A DNA stretch of 10,517 nucleotides from Larix sibirica (taxonomy: Eukaryota; Streptophyta; Pinopsida; Pinales; Pinaceae), in the NCBI GenBank assembly GCA_004151065.3, contig NWUY0300059672.1, forward strand, positions 27,627-38,143. Direction: 5' to 3'. Below, one piece after another: positions 1 to 7,737 of the stretch. Below the pieces are notes generated by a model. The model was not told the origin of the DNA. It did no database searches and saw only the letters and a list, made by a program, of their open reading frames with translations. The first letter of the stretch is position 1. Every line of letters starts with the position of its first letter. Position numbers and translations under genes: made by a program.

Positions 1-1039
1 AAATTGGCCAAATTGGGTAAAAATTTCAAATTGGGGACATTACATAAATGGTTAATTAAGTAATAAATAAGTATTGTTAATTAGTTTGAGTTATTAGATA
101 TGGGTGTAATTTCTAATTTAGATGTAGTTAAATTATATATTAATATATATATTCATTTTAATAAGAATTATTGAAATAAAGCGATTAGATACGAGAGTAT
201 GGCTTGAATTAAATTAAGTCATAATTAATTTAATACATGCTACATAGAAGTAATCAACAAACCCATGAGGTTTATCCTAGAAATGATATTGCCAGAATAG
301 TCTACCTAGGTTTCATGCCAGGAATTGTATAGAATAGTCGTGGCCCTCAATGACCACCTAAACTACGAGGAAAATGCAACACCATGCATTTAACTTTGGA
401 CATGGTTATTTAACTCATGATTCACAATGACAAGATCGGCATAGTGATGTATTATTGCCTTCGTACCCTTCACCTTTTAGTCATTTTTCTCATTATTAGG
501 TAAAGCCAATTTATGGGTAAAGAAAGAAAAAAACTTTCACTCACTCTTGTAGGTTTGGGTATGTGTTTAATTGTGACCTAGCTAATACCTAATCCATGTA
601 CCAATGACGATCTATGCCATGACACAGGATCCGTATGGTAAGGTAATGAGCAAGTTGAGGGAAAGGCTGGGTGACGATTCCTGAGCAGGATTCACTACCA
701 TCATCACTGGAGGTTGTTCTCATCTTGTGCTCCCTTGAGGTAATAAACGAGACCCTTAGGGGACTTACAAAGGTAAGCATTGCATTGGAAGTAGAAGTGG
801 AGGCCTTACTATTGAGGGAGGGAAACCTTGAAGTACCATTTAACATAATGGAGAGACCTCCTCGTCAAGGCATCACAAGGGAGCTTTAGAAAATGAAGCT
901 TCCATAATTTTCTAGTGGTCGTGAATGGGTATGAGTATAGGCATGGTAAGAGGGGATGGCCAGGTGTTTAGGATTGAAGGAGTACATCTACACCTCCAAG
1001 TACAAAATAACCATATTTCAGCTTAAAGAAAGTTCCTTG
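1..1039. other. AT-rich intergenic or degenerate repeat, no gene identified
   Basis: No recognisable protein domain, tRNA or rRNA was found on either strand. The first 240 bases are very AT-rich, with long alternating AT runs near 130-165 and three spaced AAATTGG words in the first 40 bases. A short plus-strand frame at 671-889 and an overlapping minus frame at 589-846 show no family motifs and are not called as genes. The part from about 600 to 1040 could be an eroded 3' extension of the minus-strand LINE that begins at about 1040, because weak protein-like stretches continue there, but I cannot place a boundary. No poly-T tract marking a LINE 3' end on this strand is visible. Confidence 0.5.
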
Positions 1040-1041
1040 AA

Positions 1042-1460
1042 TTAGTGGGGAAACAAAGAGACGCAATTACACCTTACCCTAGACATTGTTCCATGGGAAT
1101 TGCTTGTAGATAAGTTTAGAAGCAATTCTAAATCAATGAACCTGGAATGGAATCCTAAGTGTGAATGATATTTGACTGAGAAATATTGATAACATATTTG
1201 TTTTTCAATATTTTTCCCGCAGTGAACCCAGATTGGTAATCCATCACCACCACGACTTGGCACATAACACCTTGTTTTCAATTTATGGGTCTCTATGCCT
1301 AGTCGTCCAAAGAGTTTTGATTTACAGAGCTTATCCCAAGAAAACAAATCCCATTTTATTCCTTTTTCCTTCGATCCTCCCCATAAGACGGTTCTTTAGA
1401 GGGAATAGATTTCATTGAGGAATGTTTTTTGGGGCAACAAATATAGAGAAGAGATAGGAT
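1042..1460 (-). pseudogene. LINE RT C-terminal tail fragment
   Basis: Downstream of the reverse transcriptase, minus-strand frames carry pieces typical of the C-terminal tail of plant LINE ORF2: FSWDKLCKSKLFGRLGIE (compare the usual W-x-x-x-C-x-P-K-x-x-G-G-L-G-I block), then in another frame a Trp-rich WWWWITN stretch and ILKNKY, which correspond to the usual WRW-x(n)-W-x-x-I-L-K-x-K-Y block. The pieces need several frame changes to join, so this is decayed. The role of this tail is not well defined in the family. No RNase H motif was recognised. Confidence 0.7.
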
Positions 1461-2500
1461 CACATGCTACGAAGGACGAAATTGAGAAAGAATATCCGAC
1501 CAAGCTCTACGACCAATGGTAGAGGATATGAGAGGGGCGCCCAGAACCGCGAAGGGAGAGAGATTCTCTTGAAGTGCAAAAAACTAACAATTTTGATCTC
1601 GAGAGGAATGGCCGTATTAAAAAATAAGAGTTTTGACTTGTCATTATTTAGAGATAGGCTGGACGGTTCTAAAAAGATGTTGAGTAGTGGCTTAAGACAT
1701 CTCGCTTCACACATAGAGGCAACAACAAGGAGAAGAGTGTTGTCCACAAATTGAAAGTGAGAGGCCGCATAATTATTTTTAGCAAGACGCAAGCTTGAGA
1801 AAAGGTTATTTAGGACCGCCACATTTAGAGTTCTACCCATAACTTCGACGATGAGGATAAAGAGAAAAGGAGACAGAGGGTCACCTTGTCTAATAGTAAG
1901 GGAAGGGGAGAAGGTTAGAGAAGGGGAACCATTCACTAGGGTGGAGAAGAAAGCATAAGAGGTTAGGTCCATAATCCATCGCACCCACATGGAAGAAAAA
2001 ACAAAGGCCAGAAGAATGCATCTTATGAAACCCCATGAAATTTTTTCAAAGGATTTGGAGAGATCCAACTTGATGAGCATGCCCGATTTTCTTGTGGTCA
2101 TGAGGGTGTGAATGGTTTCATGGGAAGTAATGATACCATCAACAATTTGTTTCCATTCAACATATCCATGTTCTTCCTTAGAGATTAAGAGCGACAAGAT
2201 GGGATTGGGGTAGTTGGCAATGACCTAGGTAATAACTTTGTATATGACATTGCATAAAGATATGGGACAAAACTTACTTGGATGCATTGTATTTTATTCG
2301 TTGGGAATGAGAGTGAGGAATGTCAAATTGATGGCAAGAAGGACACCCAAGCATGAGCAATATTCTTTCACATCCTCCCATACATCTTTATGCAATTTTC
2401 CAATAGTGATGGTAGAAGTTGGTAGTCAAACAATTAGGCATAGGATCCTTGCCAGTTGGCATGCTCATGATTGCTTCTTCAACTCTTCTAGATTGATTTG
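1460..2500 (-). pseudogene. LINE reverse transcriptase domain, mutated
   Basis: This would be the LINE ORF2 reverse transcriptase, which copies element RNA at nicked target DNA. At about 2224-2500 one sees SMPTGKDPMPN (usual PTGKAPGPDG), INLTFLTLIPNE and KFCPISLCNVIYKVI (usual RPISLCNVIYK), in different frames. The longest open part (1460-2197, 245 codons) has motif A KLDLSKSF at about residues 43-50, motif B RQGDPLSPFLF at about 103-113, and motif C FVDN at about 150-153, where plant LINEs normally have F-A-D-D. The second catalytic Asp is thus Asn (codon near 1739-1741). Motif A keeps its first Asp but has FE in place of FD. Together with the upstream frameshifts this makes the enzyme inactive. 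Confidence 0.93.
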
Positions 2501-2502
2501 CC

Positions 2503-2842
2503 TCATGAGGCTTTTATTATGATCCTTTGAGACCAAAGAAGGAATATTCTGGAGAATTTTTTCCATGGCTTGATTGCGATTAACATTATCCTTAGATGTA
2601 AGATGGCGGTAGAAAGTGATACTTGCTCCTCTGCAATATCCTCATGTTTGTGCTTCTTTGTTCCTTGACCATATTGGAGGAAGGAAATGAAATTGTGAGC
2701 TCTTCGTTGGATCATAGAATCATGATATAATTTCAAATCCCCGCCCCCCCTCTTCAAGCCATTTGACCCTAGATTTTTGACACTAGAGAGTTTCCTCTAG
2801 GTCATATTGTTTCCTGATGACATCTTGGAGATGTTGTTCATT
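2503..2842 (-). pseudogene. LINE ORF2 linker between endonuclease and RT
   Basis: This is the connector between the endonuclease and RT modules. The minus frame 2757-2503 has LKLYHDSMIQRRAHNFIS, which matches the family's usual W-L-K-x-G-D-x-N-T-K-F-F-H-x-x-x-x-x-R-R block, here with the Gly-Asp part altered to GGG. The segment 2758-2842 joins it to the endonuclease C-terminus through a frame change. A C7 run (plus strand about 2744-2750) sits at the degenerate GGG site and is a likely slippage position. Confidence 0.8.
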
Positions 2843-3825
2843 TTACAAAATTTCGACACTGAATCCTCTCGAAATGACTTCTTGCTGAAGATTGGACATT
2901 TCTTCTTCAAGATGTTTCCTAGCTTCAAAAATATAACCAAAGATGTCTTTATTCAAGTTTTTGAGTTGTCCCTTCATGAACTTGAGTCTTTGTTGGAGCT
3001 TATACATTTTGGAGCTTGGAAACGATGGAGCCTCATTCCACCATTGAATAAGAGTTTCCATAGAGTATGGGTGATCAAGCCCAAATTTCTCACACCTGAA
3101 GGGCCTATTGTAGGGACTGGAAGAGGCTTCAATTTCAATACTAATAGGCCAATGGTCCGAACCATATCTTGGCACAATGATGGAGTTTAGAGTAACCCCC
3201 AATCACAGTAAGGGTGAAGAGATCAAGAACTTGTCGAGCCTTGAGGTGATCTGATTCACACCACGTCTTCTATTATTCCAAGTGTAACAACCATTTTTGG
3301 GAATTATGTCAACCAGGTCCAGGGAGGTGATGAGAGGTCCAAAATCTTTACTAGCAGCATCCAACTGGGAAAACCTCCGTTTTTTTCTAGGGAGGAGTAA
3401 ATCATGTTAAAGTTCCCACGAAGGATTCAAGATTGTCCTTTGGAAAACTATTGGATATGAGATAGGGAAGTGAGGAAGCTATTTTTGGAAGCAGGGGTGG
3501 AAGGGTCAGAAAAAAATCCTAAAGAAGAAAAAAATAAAGAGGTGGACAAAGTGCGGGAGGTGGAGAAAAAATTGGAAAGCTAGACGAGCAAGGGGTTCCA
3601 CATAATAGTGATCCCAGTGGTAGATCCATTGGCATCCAAGGCCATAGTATGGCATCCTTTCCAACAAAATTTGGAGAAAGAACCAAGGTCCATAGCAAAG
3701 CATTTAATTTCTTGGAGCAAAATAATCATAGGAGATTCCCGACTTATCTGAGATAGAAGATTACTTTTTTACTCTTCCTACCTAAAACTCCATTATTCCA
3801 AGATTAAATATTCATTAAAAACCTA
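2843..3825 (-). pseudogene. LINE APE-type endonuclease domain, with stops
   Basis: This would be the LINE endonuclease that nicks target DNA. Motifs in order on the minus strand are: LLSQISRES followed by MIILLQEIK (QEIK at 3703-3714, usual QETK, catalytic Glu kept); GITIMWNPLLV with an in-frame TAG at 3580-3582; GNFNMI (3406-3417), where the usual GDFN Asp is Asn, just after a TGA at 3427-3429; CYTWNNRRRG and ITSRLDKFLIS; a TGA at 3203-3205; then RYGSDHWPISIEI (3149-3160 for SDHW), the conserved SDH catalytic motif. A small indel separates the GNFN part from the following block. The segment 2843-3202 remains open for 120 codons and includes the basic, helical post-EN region. The three stops and the Asp to Asn change rule out activity. 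Confidence 0.92.
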
Positions 3826-4400
3826 TTGGGAGGAGGAGAGGGACTGAATCCATTTCGAGATGGATCTCTGATCACCTGAAGTTGCTAGATGCTCTCCCAA
3901 TTCGGCAAGCCATTGTTGATTGATATTCTTTCTTTTTTTTTCTTTTTTCTTTCGCTTGAGGTGATTGAGAGGTTAGAATGCCAAGCTATTTTGCTTGGGG
4001 AACGCCACCATCAATGGATGAGACAACCTTGGTTGCTGCTTCTTTGAGGGATTTTCTGATGATGACTATTTGCTTGGATGAAATGGCTTGAAGATCTCCC
4101 TTATTGCTAGCTTCGATGATTTTTTGGAATTCTTGATAATGTATTTATACTTCTACTTCCTCTTTAGCAGTCTCTAGAGCATCTTCATCTGCCATTGTGT
4201 GATCCTCTGTTAGAACTAGCTTTCTGCACTTGACATGATTAGAATCTGGGGCCATCTGGATAGGGAAGGATTGGTCTGTTCTAGGTTTGGGATTTCACTG
4301 ATTTCCATTTTGGTGACCTCCAGGGCTACAAATTTGTCAGAGAAACCGTGAAACCGTCCTGTTGATCTTGTGATTGCTAATTTGAAGCTTTGGATGCTAC
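3826..4400 (-). pseudogene. LINE ORF1 C-terminal tail and inter-ORF spacer
   Basis: This lies between the ORF1 zinc knuckle and the endonuclease. Minus-strand frames give low-complexity charged text with no domain, and several stops in all frames. A T-rich run at plus 3925-3955 (A-rich on the element's strand) encodes a Lys/Glu-rich stretch. This fits the poorly conserved ORF1 C-terminus and spacer of plant L1 elements. It is assigned mainly by position. Confidence 0.6.
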
Positions 4401-4979
4401 GACTTGTGGAAAATCTCTAAAAAGATGCCCATATTCATGGCATTTTTTTGCATATGAAAGGGATATGATCATAGTTAAGAGTCTGAATCGATTCTTCATC
4501 TTGGAAGTTGAGGCAGATAGACTTCGGCAAAAGCATTGAGATATTCATATTGACACAGATTCAAGCAAATTGACATAGATTCAAGCAAAGGATGTGTCTC
4601 TTCCTCTCTTGGTTACCTCAAAGCTTTTAATGAATTTCCCTAGCTTGTTTCCGAAACCCGCTAGGGTTTCTTCCTCCCACGGGGGAAAGGAGTAGAGTCA
4701 AACCCAAACATGGAATTCTGAGAGGTCTTCACATCCCGGACTAAAATTGTCTTTCCATTCACTCATGAAGAACCCAAGATTGTTAAAGAAATAGGGTCCT
4801 TGCTCCACAACCCTATCTCAATCTTCCAGATTTAAAAAGATGGCCATGAAAAACCCTTTGGATCCCAATTTGAGATCGATCTCATCCTTTAGCCTCCATT
4901 TGTGAGTGATCCACCCCTGCAAGGCACGTTCATTTCGTCAAAATCCCATAAATTTACATATTAGAGTGTGGTTTTTCAT
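4401..4979 (-). pseudogene. LINE ORF1 remnant: DUF4283-like domain plus CCHC zinc knuckle
   Basis: This is the nucleic-acid-binding ORF1 product of a plant LINE. A minus-strand Met at 4979 opens into LICKFMGF, followed by QGWITHKWRLKDEIDLKLG, GFFMAIFLNLED, VVEQGPYFFNNLGFF and KLGKFIKSFEVTKRGR, all characteristic of the DUF4283 family. The knuckle (4410-4452) reads CKKC, HEYGH, LFRDF. The CX2CX4HX4C pattern is present except that the last Cys is Phe. In-frame TGA codons lie at 4818-4820, 4698-4700 and 4581-4583. An extra A in a run of seven (plus T run 4443-4449) shifts the frame inside the knuckle, and a 20-bp tandem duplication lies at 4549-4588. Confidence 0.9.
4549..4588. repeat. 20-bp tandem duplication inside LINE ORF1
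   Basis: Two adjacent 20-base units (4549-4568 and 4569-4588) differ at a single base (CACAGA against CATAGA). The ORF1 reading continues sensibly if only one unit is counted, so the duplication arose after the element was coding. It adds a partial codon set and helps break the frame. Confidence 0.9.
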
Positions 4980-5052
4980 ATGACGGCAATAGGAGCCAGG
5001 TCATTTTTGCTCAATAAATGTGCTCCTCACGTCTCCTCTGCACCATTAATCG

Positions 5053-5505
5053 TTAAAATACCCATAGACCGTTGTGGTTTTTTGTGGGATGTAATTTGTA
5101 TAATGTGCAGCTAAACCGAGCCAATTCAAACAGTATTCTTTAACCATATTCTACTCGTACTACTCTTCACCATATGTTTGATTCTGCGCTTGAACTTCGC
5201 CTGTAATACTCACCATCGATGAAAACAAAGTCAAGGTGATGAAACTAAAAATGAAAGAAATTAACGGAATTACCTAATGTTTGAAAGCATATAAATTTCT
5301 CCGGGGTTGGCTGACAGTCAATTCATCTTTGGTAACAACTCGAGCATCCTATGGAATTTCTTCGACAGCCAAGCTAGATACGGAAAAATGAATGACGTAC
5401 TGTACGTTAAATTCCTTTGCCCAATAAATTTATTACCATATCTTATAGTTATGATATCGCTGCCTAATTATATCGACTCAAGACAAGGCTATAAATATTA
5501 TGTTT
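5053..5505 (-). pseudogene. Phytosulfokine precursor pseudogene (intron 3' part plus exon 2)
   Basis: This is a diverged copy of the intron and last exon of the PSK gene at 6100-6709. The exon-2-like part is about 5064-5200. Reading it in register with the intact gene gives CLN then WLG in place of RRS, then LAAH as in the intact copy. The hormone region is NYIPQ (codons 5082-5096) in place of DYIYTQ, so the pentapeptide is broken and the sulfation-directing Asp is gone. Two Lys codons (AAG) have become TAG at 5160-5162 and 5151-5153, and the normal stop is lost. From TGT to CAT the two copies match at 26 of 30 bases. The intron is also homologous: a 22-base block at 5224-5245 matches 6265-6286 at 20 positions. 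Homology fades at about 5505, and no exon 1, signal peptide or TATA box is found upstream. It cannot make PSK as it stands. Confidence 0.88.
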
Positions 5506-5952
5506 AAATACTGTGAAAACTTCATTCAAATTATTATATAAATATTATTTTACAACTCTTTTTGAGTTTTTTTATTTATTTTTATTATTACTTTCAATTT
5601 ATTTATTTTATATTTTCGTTCGGAGTAAGGGTTGTTGCAAATGTTTTGTTTGCTCACAAGTTCTATAATGAAAAGTTGTACACTCTCAATCTAATATACT
5701 TTATCATATTATTTTTTGGTATAATGAGATTTAAATCAATATCAACATAAATTTGCATAAACACCACATGTTATTTTTAATATTTCTTCTTAATATTTAC
5801 ATTAAAACCGTTGAAATTTTTTCAGAAGATGGCAGCCAAAGCCAAAAATCACATCTTCCATAATGATCGCTTCCTTCAATTCTAGTCTATATCTGATTGA
5901 TGAGCTTAGTTTTGTGCAACTTTTTTGTAAAATTGGTTATAATTTCATCAGA
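5506..5952. other. AT-rich spacer between PSK pseudogene and PSK gene
   Basis: There is no supported gene. The segment 5540-5620 is almost pure A/T, with T-rich homopolymer-like runs on the plus strand. This spacer occupies the place where the pseudogene's exon 1 would be expected. A GT dinucleotide in an AT-rich context near 5550 loosely resembles the donor region of the intact gene, but nothing like the signal-peptide exon follows. Part of it (down from 6099) is probably the 3' UTR and downstream region of the PSK gene. The T-rich stretch at 5568-5610 would supply A-rich polyadenylation-type words on the minus strand, but no site can be fixed. Confidence 0.5.
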
Positions 5953-6019
5953 ACTGGTATAACACGATAAAGATAAGATATAAAACTACTGGTATATAAC
6001 ACGATAAAGATAAGATATA
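5953..6019. repeat. Imperfect direct repeat, about 30 bp, two copies
   Basis: Unit 1 (5953-5982) and unit 2 (5988-6019) share the sequence beginning ACTGGTAT and ending AAAGATAAGATATA. Unit 2 has an extra AT and the copies are separated by five bases. Unit 2 runs into the 44-bp tandem repeat that starts at 6007, so the two repeat families overlap. This lies in the 3' flank, probably the 3' UTR, of the minus-strand PSK gene. Confidence 0.9.
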
Positions 6020-6094
6020 CAAAGTATATATCCGGAGAATAATGGATTAAAAGATAAGATATACAAAGTATATATCCGGAGAATAATGGATTAA
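6007..6094. repeat. Perfect 44-bp tandem duplication next to the PSK stop codon
   Basis: Units 6007-6050 and 6051-6094 are identical over all 44 bases, and the second ends six bases from the PSK stop codon. Each unit starts with AAGATAAGATATAC and contains TCCGGA, a 6-bp palindrome. AGATAAGATA, a GATA-factor-like core, therefore occurs three times in this flank (5971, 6008 and 6052). Identity between the units suggests a recent event. In the transcript the duplication would sit at the start of the 3' UTR. Confidence 0.95.
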
Positions 6095-6099
6095 AATAT

Positions 6100-6709
6100 C
6101 TATGGGTTGTGGTTTTGTGTGTAGATGTAATCAGTATGTGCAGCTAAACTTCGCCGATTCAAACACTCGTCTTCATCCTCGTTCTTCTGGCACTTCTCTT
6201 CATCTTCTATTCGTTGAGCCTCTTCTTCTGTATTATCAAACTGTAATACCCGCCATTGATAAAAGACAAAGTCAAGGCGATGAAACCAAAAAAAATGAAA
6301 CAGCAGATATTTATTTTTTTCAAAAGTATACAAACTCTTACAGCTCGGCTGATCGTGAATTCATCTTTCATAAACGACTCCGAGATTCCTAAGGAATTTC
6401 CACCACTGCCTGTGTACGGATAAAAGATACAATACTGGACGTTAAGTCGCTTTTTCTAATATTTTTACAATAAATTTTATCATGCTAACTATATCGACTT
6501 AAACTAAGATATAGAAAATCCACGCCTCTAATTTGCACATAATTGAGCCCAGATTGTGTGTATATATAAAGAAATAGAGCAATATTACCTGAACCTCTTT
6601 CAAGGGGACGAATTGCGGTCACAGTTGCCACAAGCAGGATGGCAAATATCATGGAAAGCCATAATTTTGCAGGCTGTCCATGAATTGAACTTTCGCAGCT
6701 TTTCACCAT
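6100..6709 (-). CDS. PSK: Phytosulfokine (PSK) preproprotein, two exons
   Basis: This is the precursor of the disulfated pentapeptide growth hormone PSK-alpha. Exon 1 is 6589-6709 and exon 2 is 6100-6227, joined in phase 1 to give 82 residues, a usual PSK precursor size. ATG 6707-6709 is the first ATG after the predicted transcript start, with G at -3 and +4. Residues about 15-31 (KLWLSMIFAILLVATVTA) form a signal peptide with likely cleavage after Ala32. An acidic spacer follows. The C-terminal family signature has Cys53, then ECLNRRSLAAHTD, then YIYTQ at residues 74-78 (codons 6115-6129) and a short NHNP tail. Asp73, needed for tyrosine sulfation by TPST, is present. HT at 71-72 matches the subtilase cleavage context known from AtPSK4. 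The known role is growth promotion and damping of immunity through PSKR receptor kinases. No stop or frameshift is seen. A decayed copy of its 3' half lies at 5053-5505. Confidence 0.94.
6228..6588 (-). other. PSK intron, 361 bp
   Basis: The donor is TTCAG|GTAATA at 6588/6589 and the acceptor is AATACAG|AAGAAG at 6227/6228, with CTTGACT and a T-rich tract upstream that can serve as branch point and pyrimidine tract. This acceptor is chosen because it restores phase 1. The other good-looking CAG 13 bases earlier would lead straight into a TGA. Most of the intron (about 6228-6520) is shared with the pseudogene copy at about 5201-5505. The 6520-6588 end next to exon 1 is not shared. Confidence 0.85.
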
Positions 6710-6812
6710 TTCTTCCAGGCGCCCGAAGATCTAAATTTAATCGTTCAAGTTGACTGCTTTGTTGGTTCAGTATGGAGCGATTGTGTGGCAACTAAGTGAC
6801 CACACATGTACA

Positions 6813-6820
6813 TTTATATA
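6813..6820 (-). promoter_or_regulatory. TATA box of the PSK gene
   Basis: TATATAAA on the minus strand, 104 bases upstream of the start ATG. A start site about 30 bases downstream would fall near 6785, giving a leader of about 75 bases with no upstream ATG. A CCAAT word (plus strand, 6903-6907) lies some 85 bases further upstream. This supports transcription from this side into the PSK gene. Confidence 0.75.
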
Positions 6821-7260
6821 GAACCAAAGAATTAATAAAGATATGTAAGAAGTCAAAAACATCGGCATCGATACGCATTTCTAGAAGCGTGAGCTGGGGA
6901 AGCCAATAGGATTTTTAATGGAAATGGTCCCTCCATTAAAGCTTCTAGCTGTTATTTGACCAAAGCCACCGCTTCAAAAACTGCGCGTTTAACTACTTTC
7001 GAATTTGCAAATCTTATCGGTAATAATTGCACTTCCGAAGCTTCTGTTTCTTTTGAGAATCTACGCGTGTCGGCGACTCGGCAGACTTTGCAATTATTTT
7101 GACGTCAGCAAGCTCATCATCCTATGTTTTTACACGATTCTTACCGAAACATTGTTCTGTTCTGTTTTCGATTACAACTCCCACCCACTGAAACAGATAA
7201 ATAGAGGGTCTTCTTTAGGAAACGGTGAATGGCGATCCTATCAAGGATCGCATGTGTAAA
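6821..7260 (-). promoter_or_regulatory. PSK upstream region with candidate stress-type elements
   Basis: This is a non-coding region upstream of the PSK gene and less AT-rich than the surroundings. Motifs seen are: TTTGACC at 6955-6961 (W-box, WRKY-type core, plus orientation), GCGCGT near 6985 and ACGCGTGT near 7063 (CGCG-box, CAMTA-type), TGACGTCA at 7100-7107 (perfect palindrome, TGA/bZIP type), and TTCTAGAA near 6880 (heat-shock-like inverted pair). Such motifs are common by chance. Their grouping within 300 bases is compatible with wound or pathogen control, which is known for PSK genes in other plants, but this is inference. Confidence 0.45.
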
Positions 7261-7415
7261 ATAGTTTCAATTAAAAACAACTTTTAATATCTCATTGTTC
7301 ATCCAGTTTAACAACTCGTTTGGACTTAATTGAATAATCACGTGTTTTAAATATCTATGAATCGTGAAATTCATTATGAGGTACAATCGATACGATTTGT
7401 TGGGTCATAATAATA
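7261..7415. other. Distal upstream spacer with a G-box
   Basis: AT-rich non-coding sequence. CACGTG (7339-7344, followed by TTTT) is a perfect G-box about 630 bases upstream of the PSK ATG. Nothing else is recognisable. Confidence 0.4.
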
Positions 7416-7484
7416 ATAAAAGCTATCATAGATCTATCTTAGAATGACAATCATAAAAGGTATCAGATCTATCTTAGAATCACA
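7416..7484. repeat. Tandem duplication, 34/32 bp
   Basis: Unit 1 (7416-7449) and unit 2 (7453-7484) share ATAAAAG, TATC and AGATCTATCTTAGAAT, with two substitutions and a two-base indel. A three-base spacer separates them. Non-coding and AT-rich. Confidence 0.9.
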
Positions 7485-7737
7485 GTTTCCAAAGAACAAA
7501 CAAAGACAAAACGTGTCTGCACCTTTCATTGAAATTTTATTTTCTTACTGATTATAAATTTAATCAATAGGAAGTTAAAATGTATATTTATAGTATTTTA
7601 TTTTAAAAAGAAAATAAACAAGTATATTTGATTAATAGAAAGCTTTTAGTAGCAACCACTCCCTTCTAGAATGAGAAAACTCCAATTTTAAAAATATATT
7701 TGCACGGAAGTTTCCATAAAACAAACAAAGATGAAAT
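7483..7737. repeat. Two dispersed copies of a ~29-bp direct repeat
   Basis: The segments 7483-7511 and 7709-7737 share GTTTCCA, then AACAAACAAAGA, then AAA, with only a few differences, about 226 bases apart. The sequence between is AT-rich and non-coding. They may be the ends of an old duplication or chance A-rich similarity. Confidence 0.55.

Larger units (their letters stand above)
1040..4990 (-). mobile_element. Degenerate L1-type (plant) LINE retrotransposon, ORF1 plus EN-RT, non-functional
   Basis: This is a non-LTR retrotransposon lying on the minus strand. Read from high to low coordinate, the order is: DUF4283-like ORF1 with CCHC knuckle (about 4979-4400), ORF1 tail and spacer (about 4400-3830), APE-type endonuclease (about 3820-2840), linker (2757-2503), reverse transcriptase (about 2500-1470), and C-terminal tail (about 1460-1040). 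This is the canonical plant L1 order. Every module carries stops or frameshifts, and the catalytic residues checked in EN and RT are changed, so it is a fossil. The 5' UTR and extreme ORF1 N-terminus appear to be missing or unrecognisable, and no A-tail (poly-T on the plus strand) or target-site duplication was found. Both ends are therefore approximate. It ends within about 60 bp of the PSK pseudogene. Confidence 0.92.

Noticed and set aside
671-889. 72-codon plus-strand frame near the window start
   Set aside because: There are no family motifs, and it overlaps an equally long minus frame. It could be a shadow of eroded LINE sequence.
589-1039. Extension of the LINE tail below 1040
   Set aside because: Only weak, frame-hopping similarity to the LINE C-terminal region was seen, with no A-tail, so the element was not extended.
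5307-5507. 66-codon plus-strand frame over the pseudogene intron
   Set aside because: It lies antisense to the intron-homologous segment of the PSK copy, and the matching stretch near the intact gene does not keep the frame.
5822-5895. Possible relic of PSK exon 1 for the pseudogene
   Set aside because: It shares a few short words with exon 1 (such as ATGGCA and AGCCA), but the minus-strand translation has no signal peptide and the match is no better than chance by eye.
6102-6392. 96-codon plus-strand frame over PSK exon 2
   Set aside because: It is the antisense shadow of the PSK C-terminal exon and intron, with no motif of its own.
6556-6791. Plus and minus frames overlapping PSK exon 1 in other registers
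   Set aside because: They overlap the signal-peptide exon out of frame, and only the frame starting at 6709 gives a signal peptide and a working splice into YIYTQ.
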